Positions 25,983-34,765 of a stretch of 64,000 nt of DNA are shown here, piece after piece (within the stretch, counting starts at the first letter, position 1; each line of letters opens with the position of its first letter). The notes below the pieces were generated by a model. The model was not told the DNA's origin. It was given only the letters and a program-made list of their open reading frames with translations, and did no database searches. Origin of the DNA: Mesorhizobium sophorae (GTDB taxonomy: Bacteria > Pseudomonadota > Alphaproteobacteria > Rhizobiales > Rhizobiaceae). Location of the stretch: assembly GCF_002270415.1 (NCBI RefSeq), contig NZ_NNRI01000013.1, forward strand, positions 62,001-126,000, read 5' to 3'. The position numbers were made by a program, and so were the translations under genes.

Positions 25983-27017
25983 ATGATCAATGTCGTCCTG
26001 GCCGGCTGCGGAGCGATGAGCAAGCAGTGGCTCGATGCCGTGAGGCAGATCGATGGGCTTGCCGTCGTCGGCCTTGTCGACCTGGACGCCGACAGGGCGA
26101 GGGCGAGGGCGCGCGAATACGACCTCACCAGCGCCGTCATCGGCACCAGCCTCGATGTGGTGCTCGACCAGACCAGGCCCGACGCAGTGTTCGACGTGGT
26201 GGTTCCCGCCGCCCGGCGCGAGGTCGCGTTCTCGGCCTTTGCCCATCATTGCCATCTCCTGACGGAAAAGCCGCTCGCCGACAGCCCCGAGAATGCGCGC
26301 GCAATCGTCGAGGCCGCCCGCCAGGCCGGGCGTATCCATGCCGTCGTCCAGAACCGCCGCTATGTCGCCAATGTCAGGCGTATCCGGCGCTTTCTCTCTT
26401 CCGGCGCCATCGGTGCCGCGACCAGCATCCATGCCGACTTCTTCGTCGCGCCGCATTTCGGCGGTTTTCGCGAGGAGATGGCCCACGTCCTGCTGCTCGA
26501 TATGGCGATCCACACATTCGACGCCGCCCGCTACATGGTGAATGGCGAGCCGGTCGGCGTCTACTGCCAGGAATGGGAGCCGGCGAGTTCCTGGTACCGG
26601 CAGGGATCGTCGGCCAGCGCCGTCTTCGATCTCGGCGGCGGCAAGGTCTTCACCTATGCCGGCTCCTGGTGCGCCGCCGGCTTCCGCACCAGCTGGGAGA
26701 GCACGTGGCGCATCGTCGCCGAGCGCGGCAGCCTGGTCTGGGACGGCAGCGACGAATTGAAGGCAGAGGTTGTCCTGGCAGCGCGTGAAGGCCTGTTCGA
26801 CCGTACCGAGCCGATCGCCGTGCCGCCGCTCGATCCCGCCGACCGCGTCGGCGGCCATCTTGGCATCATCCAGGATTTCATGCGCGCGATCGAGACCGGC
26901 ACCCAGCCGGAGACGCACGGCGCCGACAACATCAAGAGCCTGGCCATGGTCTTCGGCGCTATCGAAAGCGCCGAGACCGGGCGCCGGGTGACGATCTCTT
27001 CGCAGGAAGGACAGTGA
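25983..27017 (+). CDS. Gfo/Idh/MocA family oxidoreductase
   Basis: NAD(P)-dependent sugar or polyol dehydrogenase, 344 residues. The N-terminal Rossmann fold has A-G-C-G-A-M-S (residues 7-13) and the family signature E-K-P-L-A (about 95-99). The C-terminal alpha/beta domain contains H-V-L-L-L-D-M-A-I-H-T-F-D, in the place of the usual G-x-x-x-D-x-x-x-H catalytic segment. First gene of the LacI-controlled operon; its stop overlaps the next start (TGATG). With the TIM-barrel enzyme downstream it suggests oxidation and isomerisation of a sugar or inositol-like substrate. Confidence 0.92.
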   Translation: MINVVLAGCGAMSKQWLDAVRQIDGLAVVGLVDLDADRARARAREYDLTSAVIGTSLDVVLDQTRPDAVFDVVVPAARREVAFSAFAHHCHLLTEKPLADSPENARAIVEAARQAGRIHAVVQNRRYVANVRRIRRFLSSGAIGAATSIHADFFVAPHFGGFREEMAHVLLLDMAIHTFDAARYMVNGEPVGVYCQEWEPASSWYRQGSSASAVFDLGGGKVFTYAGSWCAAGFRTSWESTWRIVAERGSLVWDGSDELKAEVVLAAREGLFDRTEPIAVPPLDPADRVGGHLGIIQDFMRAIETGTQPETHGADNIKSLAMVFGAIESAETGRRVTISSQEGQ

Positions 27018-27922
27018 TGCCAAACCCGCTTCTCGACATCAGGATCGGCACCATGGTGCGGGCCAATCTCGATGACCCGGCCGCCTATATCAAGGCGATC
27101 CTGCCGCTCGGTTTCGAGTGCATCCAGCCCTTCTTCTGGCAGACGCTGGGCGGCAAGGATCTGCCGCGGCTTGCCGGCCAGATCCGCGAGGCGATCGGCG
27201 ATGCCGACGTCACGGTCTCCTCGATCGGCGTGTTCGGCAATCCGCTGGAGAGCGGCGACGTCGATCGCGGCGTGCTCCAGGCCTGGGAAACGGTGATCGA
27301 CAACGCGCATCTGTTCGGCACCTCGATCGTCAGCGGCTTCACAGGCCGCCTCCGTGGCAAGCCGTTGCCCGACAGCCTGCCACGCTTCAAGGAAGTCTGG
27401 GGTCCGCTGGCCAGGCGCGCCGCCGACAAGGGCGTGCGCATCGCTTTCGAGAATTGCGCCATGGACGGCAACTGGGCTGGTGGAGACTGGAACATCGCCC
27501 ACAACCCGGACGCCTGGGAGCTGATGTTCAATGAATTGCCAGACGATAATCTCGGCCTCGAATGGGAGCCCTGCCACCAACTCGTCTACCTGATCGATCC
27601 CCTGCCGCAGATCCGCAAATGGGCGCCGCGCATCTTCCATGTCCACGGCAAGGACGCGACGGTGCGCTGGGATGTGATCCGCGAACACGGCGTGTTCGGC
27701 CGGCTGCCGTTCGTACAGATGCGCACGCCGGGCTTCGGCGACAGCGACTGGACGAGGGTGATCAGCGAACTGCGGCTGGCCGGCTACAAGGGCGCCATCG
27801 ACATCGAAGGCTGGCACGATCCGGTCTATCGCAACGAGCTGGAGATCACCGGGCAGGTACGCGCCCTGGACTATCTGAAGCAATGCCGGGGAGGTGCCAG
27901 CTACCTGCCTAACCCGGTGTGA
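27017..27922 (+). CDS. Sugar phosphate isomerase/epimerase (AP endonuclease 2-like TIM barrel)
   Basis: A 301-residue TIM-barrel enzyme of the IolE/xylose-isomerase-like superfamily. Metal-ligand candidates are present in order: Glu in I-A-F-E-N-C, Glu in G-L-E-W-E-P, His in F-H-V-H-G-K-D and Glu in D-I-E-G-W-H-D-P. The ATG shares one base with the preceding stop, so translation is coupled. A ketose epimerase, inosose dehydratase or hydroxypyruvate isomerase role would all fit; the sequence alone does not decide. Confidence 0.88.
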   Translation: MPNPLLDIRIGTMVRANLDDPAAYIKAILPLGFECIQPFFWQTLGGKDLPRLAGQIREAIGDADVTVSSIGVFGNPLESGDVDRGVLQAWETVIDNAHLFGTSIVSGFTGRLRGKPLPDSLPRFKEVWGPLARRAADKGVRIAFENCAMDGNWAGGDWNIAHNPDAWELMFNELPDDNLGLEWEPCHQLVYLIDPLPQIRKWAPRIFHVHGKDATVRWDVIREHGVFGRLPFVQMRTPGFGDSDWTRVISELRLAGYKGAIDIEGWHDPVYRNELEITGQVRALDYLKQCRGGASYLPNPV

Positions 27923-28027
27923 GAGCGAGCCGGCGGGAGGTGCCGGCTGGCCAAGATTGCGGCGCACTGCCGAAGCGATCGTCGAAAACCCCTCGGCCTG
28001 GCCAGGGAAAAAAGGGAGGATAAGTGC

Positions 28028-29035
28028 ATGAGCATGACGATGAGAAGGACACTTCTGCGCTCGACCATCGTGGCCGCCGCCACGACGCTCGCCGCTGCGA
28101 TCTCGACCTTGCCGGCGCAGGCGCTCGACGCCCAATGGTGCAAGGACGTCCACATCCGCTTCTTCGTCGGCGGCGCCGAGGGCGACGCCTTCGGCACCAT
28201 CGTCTACAACGGCGCCAAGCAGGCGGCAGCCGACCTCGGACCCAAGGTCGATTACATCTTCTCGGGCTGGGACGTCGAAAAGATGGTGCAGCAACTGCGC
28301 GAGGCGGTCGCGGTGAAGCCAGGCGGTATCGCCATGATGGGCCACCCGGGCGACGCGGCGATCATGCCGCTGGCCGAACAGGCGCATAAGGACGGCATCA
28401 AGATGATGTACCAGAATGTGCCGGTGCCGACGGTGACGGCGGCGTTCGGCGGCGGCTATGTCGGCGCCCAGCAGGAGCAGCAGGGCCGCGCGCTCGGCGC
28501 CGAGGCGTTCAAGCTGGCCAAGCTGAAGGCCGGCGACAAGGCGATCATGATCGGCCCGTTCGAAAATGAGAGTCGCGGCGCGCGCGAGCGTGGGACAGTC
28601 GCCGCGCTGAAAGAGGCCGGCATCGATGTCATTCAAATCAATTCTCAAACCGAGTGGGCAGCCGATCCGAATCTCGCGATCCCGTTGATCACCGCCGCGT
28701 TGCTCAACAATCCCGACGTCAAGGCAGTCGGCTATCCCGGCGGGCAGATGCTCGGCAACGTGCCGACATACATGCAGGCCGCAGGGAGGAAGGCCGGCGA
28801 CATCTTCAACTTCGGCTTCGACACCAGCCCGCAGATCGTCGAGGCCTTCAAGGGCGGCTGGGTACAGCTGACGGCCGACCAGCAGCCGTTCCTGCAGGGC
28901 TATCTGCCGATCCTGAGCCTCTGCCAGCAGGTGGTGCTCGGTCTGGCGCCGATGAATGTCGACACCGGCGCCGGCTTCGTCACGGTTGAAAATTACGAGA
29001 TCGTCGCCGAACTCGCCAAGCAGGCACTGCGCTGA
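28028..29035 (+). CDS. Sugar ABC transporter substrate-binding protein
   Basis: Periplasmic binding protein of the ribose/fructose (CUT2) type, 335 residues. A basic signal peptide ends at A-Q-A before L-D-A (about residue 32). The type I fold shows F-G-G-G-Y-V-G-A-Q-Q-E-Q-Q-G-R, A-I-M-I-G-P-F-E-N-E-S-R-G-A-R-E-R and Q-P-F-L-Q-G-Y near the C-terminus, the usual ligand-binding stretches. GGGAGGA precedes the ATG. A strong hairpin immediately after the gene could raise its level over the ATPase and permease. Confidence 0.9.
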   Translation: MSMTMRRTLLRSTIVAAATTLAAAISTLPAQALDAQWCKDVHIRFFVGGAEGDAFGTIVYNGAKQAAADLGPKVDYIFSGWDVEKMVQQLREAVAVKPGGIAMMGHPGDAAIMPLAEQAHKDGIKMMYQNVPVPTVTAAFGGGYVGAQQEQQGRALGAEAFKLAKLKAGDKAIMIGPFENESRGARERGTVAALKEAGIDVIQINSQTEWAADPNLAIPLITAALLNNPDVKAVGYPGGQMLGNVPTYMQAAGRKAGDIFNFGFDTSPQIVEAFKGGWVQLTADQQPFLQGYLPILSLCQQVVLGLAPMNVDTGAGFVTVENYEIVAELAKQALR

Positions 29036-29044
29036 CCTCCCAAG

Positions 29045-29074
29045 CTGCCGGCCGGGGCTGAGCCCGGCCGGCAG
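29045..29074 (+). repeat. Strong intercistronic hairpin after the binding-protein gene
   Basis: CTGCCGGCCGGG and CCCGGCCGGCAG form a perfect 12-base GC-rich stem around GCTGAG. It starts 10 bases after the binding-protein stop, within an operon. Such hairpins often stabilise the upstream message and thin out downstream expression; a partial terminator is equally possible. Confidence 0.7.
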
Positions 29075-29108
29075 AGACGCCGGCAGCGACAACAGAGGTG
29101 AGGATCCG

Positions 29109-29906
29109 ATGGCCGAACGCATCATCGAACTGCGCGATATCAGCAAGTCCTATGGCCAGGTCTATGCACTGGGCGGGGTCAATCTCAGCGTCGATCGTGG
29201 CGAAGTGGTTGGCCTGATCGGTGACAATGGCGCCGGCAAGTCGACGCTGATCAAGATCCTGTCCGGCGTGGTCAGGCCGACCAGCGGCGAGATCCTCGTG
29301 CGCGGCAAGGCGGTGACGGGATGGAGTGCGGCGCGTTCGCGCGACGCGGGCATCGAGACGGTGTTCCAGGACCGGGCGCTGGCCGTGCAGCAGACGATCG
29401 TGCGCAACATCTTCATGGGCCGAGAACTCACTGGCTTTCTCGGCTGGCTGAAGGTCAACAAGGAGATCGAGGAAGCCAGCCGGCTGATGCGCGAGATCGG
29501 CTTCACCTCGAAAGTGTTCACGCCGCAGTCGATCGTCGGCCAACTGTCGGGCGGCGAGCGCCAGGGCGTCGCAATCGCGCGCGCCATCTACAAGCAGGCG
29601 GAACTGATCATCCTCGACGAGCCGACGACGGCGCTGTCGCTGACCGAAACCGCCAAGGTCTTCCATTTCGTGCGCCAGGTGCGGGCGAGCGGCCGCTCGA
29701 TCCTATTCATCGGCCACAACATCCACCATGTCTTCGACATCGCCGACCGCTTCGTGGTGCTCGACCGCGGCAAGGTCGCGCTCACCGCCGACCGCAGCGA
29801 GGTCAAGTCGGCCGAGGACCTCATCAACTTCATGGAGGATGTCGCACATCCCGGCGGGTTGGCCGGGTTGCACGACACCGGCGACGCCGAAAGGGCAGTG
29901 CGATGA
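29109..29906 (+). CDS. Sugar ABC transporter ATP-binding protein (single nucleotide-binding domain)
   Basis: ATPase of the importer, 265 residues. Walker A is G-D-N-G-A-G-K-S-T (about 39-47), the signature L-S-G-G-E-R-Q-G (about 144), Walker B L-I-I-L-D-E-P-T-T-A-L (about 163-173) and the switch His in G-H-N. Most CUT2 importers use a double-length ATPase of about 500 residues; this one has a single domain, as in the rhizobial fructose system FrcA, so it must act as a homodimer. GTGAGGATC precedes the ATG. Its stop overlaps the permease start. Confidence 0.93.
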   Translation: MAERIIELRDISKSYGQVYALGGVNLSVDRGEVVGLIGDNGAGKSTLIKILSGVVRPTSGEILVRGKAVTGWSAARSRDAGIETVFQDRALAVQQTIVRNIFMGRELTGFLGWLKVNKEIEEASRLMREIGFTSKVFTPQSIVGQLSGGERQGVAIARAIYKQAELIILDEPTTALSLTETAKVFHFVRQVRASGRSILFIGHNIHHVFDIADRFVVLDRGKVALTADRSEVKSAEDLINFMEDVAHPGGLAGLHDTGDAERAVR

Positions 29907-30946
29907 GCAAGACCATGGAACCCGATCTGCACGAGCCGTCCACCGCCATTCCCCGCCCACAGAAAGAGTGGAAACACCCATCCGATCAATGGCTGCGCGG
30001 GTTCATCCTCGACAATCGTGCTTCGCTCGGCACGCTCGGCGTGTTCATCGTCATGATGGCGGTGTTCATGATCGCAAACCCGACCGTGTTCACCACCTGG
30101 TATCTCTACAGTTCGGTGCTGACCACGCTGCCGGTGGCGCTGTTCGTGGTGGTGCCGCTGGTCTTCGTCGTTACCTGCGGCGAGATCGATCTGTCGTTTC
30201 CGGCGACGATGGGTTTTGCCTCATGGGTCTTCGCGCTGGTCGTGCAAGCCGGCTACGATCCGTTTCTCGGCATTGCCGCAGCACTCGTCACCGGCATACT
30301 GCTCGGCTTCCTGGTGGGCTCGCTGGTGGTCTATGGCGGGCTGTCGTCGCTGATTGCCACGCTCGGCATGAATTTCCTGCTGCGCGGTCTGATCCAGATC
30401 ATCAACGAAGGCAAGTCGATGGCGCTGACCAACCTTGCCGACAGCTGGGCATATAAGATTTTCTCCAGCCAGGTTTATGGCATCCCGGTGCAGATCTTCT
30501 GGGCCATCGCCTTCGTCGTGCTGTCGGCGATGCTCTACAACCGCCACCGCTTCGGCGCGCAGGTGAGGGTGGTCGGCGACAATCCCGACAGCGCCCAGCA
30601 GATGGGCATCGACGTCAAGCGTGTGCGGGTGAAAGTGTTCGTCTTCGTCGGCATCGGTGCGGCGATCGCCGGCACCTTCTCGGTGATGATCAACTTCACC
30701 TGGTGGCCGACTGCCGGCGACGGCTATCTCTTGCCGGTGCTGGCATCGGTGTTCGTCGGCGGTACGCCGACCTGGGGCGGCATCGGCACCGTCGTCGGTG
30801 GCGCCATCGGTGCCGTCACCGTGTCCTTCATCCAGACCGGCGTCGTGGCGGCCGGCCTGAGCGGCTTCTACGTGCAGTTCTTCAACGGGCTGATCATCAT
30901 CCTGTCGCTGCTCGGCCACAAATGGAACCAGGCGCGGTATCGGTGA
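29903..30946 (+). CDS. Sugar ABC transporter permease
   Basis: Inner-membrane permease of the BPD_transp_2 (RbsC/FrcC) family, 347 residues with about eight to ten membrane segments. The family motif is present as C-G-E-I-D-L-S-F-P-A-T-M-G (about 93-105), as is G-L-S-S-L-I-A-T-L-G-M-N-F-L-L-R-G. The ATG overlaps the ATPase stop by four bases. Last gene of the operon, converging with uvrD. The importer resembles the Frc fructose system in composition, but gene order and the associated dehydrogenase and isomerase differ, so the substrate is open. Confidence 0.92.
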   Translation: MSKTMEPDLHEPSTAIPRPQKEWKHPSDQWLRGFILDNRASLGTLGVFIVMMAVFMIANPTVFTTWYLYSSVLTTLPVALFVVVPLVFVVTCGEIDLSFPATMGFASWVFALVVQAGYDPFLGIAAALVTGILLGFLVGSLVVYGGLSSLIATLGMNFLLRGLIQIINEGKSMALTNLADSWAYKIFSSQVYGIPVQIFWAIAFVVLSAMLYNRHRFGAQVRVVGDNPDSAQQMGIDVKRVRVKVFVFVGIGAAIAGTFSVMINFTWWPTAGDGYLLPVLASVFVGGTPTWGGIGTVVGGAIGAVTVSFIQTGVVAAGLSGFYVQFFNGLIIILSLLGHKWNQARYR

Positions 30947-31003
30947 CGGGTGGAGATTTCTGGCTGGGGCAGTCGCTTGTAGGACAACGGGACAAGCGGG
31001 CGC

Positions 31004-33667
31004 TCAAACCGCCGCGACAAACCCGTCCAGCACGCGCTTCTGGCCAGCCTTGTCGAAGTCGATCGTCAGCTTGTTGCCTTCGATGGCGGAAATGTTGCCG
31101 TTGCCGAATTTCTGGTGGAAGACGCGATCTCCGACGCTGAAGGCGGATGGCGTATCTGAGACGGATTTGGCGACCAACTCACCGTCGATGGTGCGGCCTT
31201 TGACGCTGGTGCGGCCGGCGCCGTAGCCGGAGTCGGTCTCGCCGTAGCCGATGCGCTCGACCTGATGGCCGGAGCGCGAGCCCCAGTTGCGGTCGGTCGC
31301 TTCGGTGCGGTTTTGTTGCGCGCGCTGCCAGCCCGGCGTCGCGTAGGTGTTGGAGAAGGCGCCGGATTTTTCGGCATTGGCGCCGACATTGTCGAAGCGC
31401 GAGGCGCCATAGGGATTTTGCCGGCCACCGCGACCGGAGGCGAAAGAACCGCCGCCATAGGAATTGCCATAGCCACCATAGGAATTGCCGCTCTCGGCGA
31501 CATCGACATGGGCTTCCGGCAGTTCTTCGAGAAAGCGCGACGGGATGGTCGACTGCCACAGGCCATGGATGCGACGGTTGGAGACGAACCACAAATGCAG
31601 GTTCTTCTTGGCGCGGGTCAGGCCGACATAGGCCAGACGCCGTTCTTCCTCCAGCCCGGAGCGGCCGCCTTCGTCGAGCGCGCGCTGGTGCGGGAACAGG
31701 CCTTCCTCCCAGCCGGGCAGGAAGACGGTCTCGAATTCGAGGCCCTTGGCCGAATGCAGCGTCATGATGTTGACGGCGTCGAGCTCGGCATTCTGCTCGG
31801 CGTCCATGACCAGCGCGACATGCTCGAGGAAGGAGCGCAGCGACTCGTATTCCTCCATGGAGCGGATCAGCTCCTTCAAATTTTCCAACCGGCCGGGCGC
31901 TTCGACCGAGCGGTCGTTCTTCCACATGTCGGTGTAACCGCTCTCTTCCAGAATGGTCTCGGCGAGTTCGGTGTGTGGCGTGGTCTCCAGCGCCTTCTGC
32001 CAGCGCTCGAAATTGGCCGCGACCTCGCGCAAGGCGGCGCGCGGCTTCGGCTTCAACTCGTCGCTTTCGGCGAGCTTGGCGGCGGCTTCCAGCATCGGCA
32101 CGCGCAGCGCGCGCGCCGTGTCGTGAATCTGGCGGATGGTGGTTTCGCCCAGCCCGCGCTTCGGCACGTTGACGATGCGTTCGAAGGCGAGGTCGTCGGC
32201 GCCTTGCGCGACGACGCGGAAGAAGGCCAGCGCATCGCGGATTTCCATGCGCTCGTAGAAGCGCGGACCGCCGATGACCCGGTAGTTGAGGCCGAGCGTG
32301 ACAAAGCGGTCCTCGAACTCGCGCATCTGGAACGAGGCGCGGACCAGAATGGCCATGTCGTTGAGATTGTGCTTCCGGCGCTGGTAGGCCTCGATGGTCT
32401 CGCCGACGGCGCGGGCTTCCTCCTCGGAATCCCAAGCGGCGTGGACATGCACCTTGTCGTCCTCGGGCTCGTCGCGGTCGGTGAACAACGTCTTGCCGAA
32501 GCGGCCCTCATTGTGGGCGATGAGGTGGGAGGCAGCCCCCAGGATATGCGCCGTGGAGCGGTAGTTGCGTTCCAGCCGGATGATGGTGGCGCCCGGAAAA
32601 TCCTTGTCGAAGCGCAGGATGTTGTCGATCTCGGCGCCCCGCCAGCCATAGATGGATTGATCGTCGTCGCCGACACAGCAGATGTTGACTTTGTTGTCGC
32701 TCACGGGCTGTTCCGCGCCTACCGGCGCGGGCCCTCCGCGGGGGCCTCGCAACGGCTCGGACGGACGGTCGTCCTTGCGGCCTTCGGCCGACTGCAGACC
32801 GGCGGTCGACGAAGATTGGCGCGACGGTTGCGGCCGCTGTGCCAGCAGGCGCAGCCACATGTACTGGGCGGTGTTGGTGTCCTGATATTCGTCGACGAGG
32901 ATGTATTTGAAGCGCTTGTGATATTCCTTCAGCACATCCGGATTGGCGCGGAAGATGCGGATCGGATGGCACAAAAGGTCGCCGAAGTCGCAGGCGTTCA
33001 GCGTTTGCAGCCGCGCCTGGTAGGCCTTGTAGAGTTCGCGGCCCTTGCCGTTGGCGAAGGCGCGGGCGTCGCCCTCGGCGATGTCGGCCGGGCCTTGTCC
33101 CTTGTTCTTCCAGCCGTCGATCATCTGGGCGAACTGCTTGGCCGGCCAGCGCTTGTCGTCCAGGCCCTCGGCCTGGATCAACTGCTTGATCAGCCGCACG
33201 ACATCGTCGGTGTCGAGGATGGTGAAGTCGGACCGCAAGCCGGCAAGTTCGGCATGTCTGCGAAGCAGCTTCACTCCAATCGAGTGGAAGGTGCCGAGCC
33301 ACGGCATGCCTTCGACGTTGCCTTCGCCGATCAGGATGCCGATGCGCTGCTTCATCTCGCGCGCGGCCTTGTTGGTGAAGGTGACGGCGAGAATCTCCGA
33401 AGGCCAGGCTCTTTTGGTGTCGAGGATATAGGCGATGCGGGTGGTCAAGACGCGCGTCTTGCCGGTGCCGGCGCCGGCCAGCACCAGAACCGGACCTTCC
33501 GTGGTTTCCACCGCCAGCCTCTGCTCGGGGTTCAGCCCCTTCAGATAGTCCGGCGCATTGTTGTGGCCGCTGCGGGCAGCCATGGCGCGCGCGGCGATGC
33601 CCGACGGGGCAGTTGGCCGCGCATTGGGTTCATCGAAAAAGGGCATGTCTTCGGAAAAGCCGGACAT
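31004..33667 (-). CDS. uvrD: ATP-dependent DNA helicase UvrD/PcrA with in-frame insertion
   Basis: Superfamily 1A helicase for excision repair, 887 residues. Motif I A-G-A-G-T-G-K-T (about 64-71), motif II V-D-E-Y-Q-D-T-N (258-265), motif III G-D-D-D-Q-S-I-Y-G-W-R-G (333-344), and motifs IV-VI including Y-V-G-L-T-R-A-K are all intact. Residues about 279-325, between motifs II and III, are an extra stretch rich in Pro, Arg, Gly and Ser, encoded by a palindrome-rich segment (see separate entry). The C-terminal tail contains Gly/Tyr/Ser repeats and a Tudor-like end (F-S-V-G-D-R-V-F-H-Q-K-F-G-N-G) typical of PcrA. Confidence 0.95.
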   Translation of the reverse strand: MSGFSEDMPFFDEPNARPTAPSGIAARAMAARSGHNNAPDYLKGLNPEQRLAVETTEGPVLVLAGAGTGKTRVLTTRIAYILDTKRAWPSEILAVTFTNKAAREMKQRIGILIGEGNVEGMPWLGTFHSIGVKLLRRHAELAGLRSDFTILDTDDVVRLIKQLIQAEGLDDKRWPAKQFAQMIDGWKNKGQGPADIAEGDARAFANGKGRELYKAYQARLQTLNACDFGDLLCHPIRIFRANPDVLKEYHKRFKYILVDEYQDTNTAQYMWLRLLAQRPQPSRQSSSTAGLQSAEGRKDDRPSEPLRGPRGGPAPVGAEQPVSDNKVNICCVGDDDQSIYGWRGAEIDNILRFDKDFPGATIIRLERNYRSTAHILGAASHLIAHNEGRFGKTLFTDRDEPEDDKVHVHAAWDSEEEARAVGETIEAYQRRKHNLNDMAILVRASFQMREFEDRFVTLGLNYRVIGGPRFYERMEIRDALAFFRVVAQGADDLAFERIVNVPKRGLGETTIRQIHDTARALRVPMLEAAAKLAESDELKPKPRAALREVAANFERWQKALETTPHTELAETILEESGYTDMWKNDRSVEAPGRLENLKELIRSMEEYESLRSFLEHVALVMDAEQNAELDAVNIMTLHSAKGLEFETVFLPGWEEGLFPHQRALDEGGRSGLEEERRLAYVGLTRAKKNLHLWFVSNRRIHGLWQSTIPSRFLEELPEAHVDVAESGNSYGGYGNSYGGGSFASGRGGRQNPYGASRFDNVGANAEKSGAFSNTYATPGWQRAQQNRTEATDRNWGSRSGHQVERIGYGETDSGYGAGRTSVKGRTIDGELVAKSVSDTPSAFSVGDRVFHQKFGNGNISAIEGNKLTIDFDKAGQKRVLDGFVAAV
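32693..32833 (-). repeat. Palindrome-rich repeat captured in frame inside uvrD
   Basis: A 141-base, GC-rich segment encoding about 47 residues that helicases of this family do not normally have at this point. It holds several close inverted repeats: CCGCGCC-TACC-GGCGCGG (32713-32730), GGCCC with GGGCC (32730-32746) and GGACG with CGTCC (32759-32774). The length is a multiple of three and no stop is created. It looks like a repeat element inserted without breaking the gene. Boundaries are inferred from where helicase homology stops and resumes. Confidence 0.65.
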
Positions 33668-33748
33668 CTCCCCCGAATGTAGTGATTCGGCGGCGAAAGG
33701 CCAGAAGTGTCTACGTTTTGTTCCGCTAAAGTGCCTGATATGGGCTGT

Positions 33749-34576
33749 TCAGGCCTTGCGGTAACCGAGGGCGACGAAAAATCGATGTCCGAATGAGCGC
33801 GCCTCGTTCGTCATCACGGCGCCGAGAGCGACCTGCATCTGGTCGTAATAGTGGCTGCCGGCGGGCGATGTCAGGAAAGTCTTGTAGAGCTTGAGATCGT
33901 CAAGCGGCAGATCCCGGTAGATGTAGGCCACCGATGCCATGACGTCCGTTTCGATGTCATGGCGAAGGCCTTCGGATCGTTGACGCAGCAGGGCCATGAT
34001 CTGGTCGTCGGGCAGGGGCTTACCGGCCGCTCCAAGCATCTCGGAAAGCATTGCATAGCCCATGTTCAAGGCCACGGCTTCTCCGGTGTCGACAGCGCTG
34101 AGATCGTCCACGAGCTTCTTGTACAGTGCGAGCCGAGCCGGATCCCTGGATGGAAGTTCGCCCATGATCTTGGGACCTTCGATCGTCTTGCGTTGCCTTT
34201 CTTCCGGAGTTGAAGCCTGGATTTCCAGCGCCGTGACATGTTTGCCAAGGGGCGACGCATAGAACGAGGCCAGGTCGGACAGGTCTTGGGCGGGCAGTTT
34301 GTCCGCCATGCGCGATTCGATGGCTGCCTCCATCTTGTTCGCGTCAAAAGCGCCTTCCATGGCCGCCGCCAGGGCGTCCTGGACTTTTTGCGGCGGCGTT
34401 TCCGGCGCCGATTTCACGGCTGCGATGAAACCCGGGCCGATAGCCATCAGCATCTCGTGAAAGCCGTTCGCCTTGTTGATCTCATGCAGCGTCTGCGCAG
34501 GCGCAGCCACGGCGACAGAGACAAGGCAACAGAGTGCAAGCATCAGGCGCGTCAGCGGCGGAACGAATGACGTCAT
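33749..34576 (-). CDS. DUF2059 domain-containing secreted protein
   Basis: A 275-residue periplasmic protein with a signal peptide ending near V-A-A-P-A-Q-T. Helical DUF2059-type sequence follows, with the marker D-L-S-D-L-A-S-F-Y-A-S-P-L-G-K-H (about 95-110) and a second related copy D-L-K-L-Y-K-T-F-L-T-S-P-A-G-S-H-Y-Y (about 228-245), so two domain repeats. Function of the family is unknown. It is divergent from the glucose dehydrogenase gene. Confidence 0.85.
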   Translation of the reverse strand: MTSFVPPLTRLMLALCCLVSVAVAAPAQTLHEINKANGFHEMLMAIGPGFIAAVKSAPETPPQKVQDALAAAMEGAFDANKMEAAIESRMADKLPAQDLSDLASFYASPLGKHVTALEIQASTPEERQRKTIEGPKIMGELPSRDPARLALYKKLVDDLSAVDTGEAVALNMGYAMLSEMLGAAGKPLPDDQIMALLRQRSEGLRHDIETDVMASVAYIYRDLPLDDLKLYKTFLTSPAGSHYYDQMQVALGAVMTNEARSFGHRFFVALGYRKA

Positions 34577-34765
34577 TTGCTTGCTCCTCGGAGAGATGAT
34601 TGAGACTGCTGGAAAACCCGGCCGCAGGCAAGATGGATTGCCACCTTGGCGTGTGCGTCGCCTTGACAGGCGGGGCGGGCGGGAGAAAGCTGTGCGGAGG
34701 GCAGGAACGGGTGCATCGGGCTGTCCTTGGGCGTCGCAAAACGCAACAGTCGAAGGAGTATCATC

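Noticed and set aside
26654..29146. 830-codon antisense frame across the sugar operon
   Set aside because: Crosses four coupled operon genes; a mirror of GC3-rich codons, not a gene.
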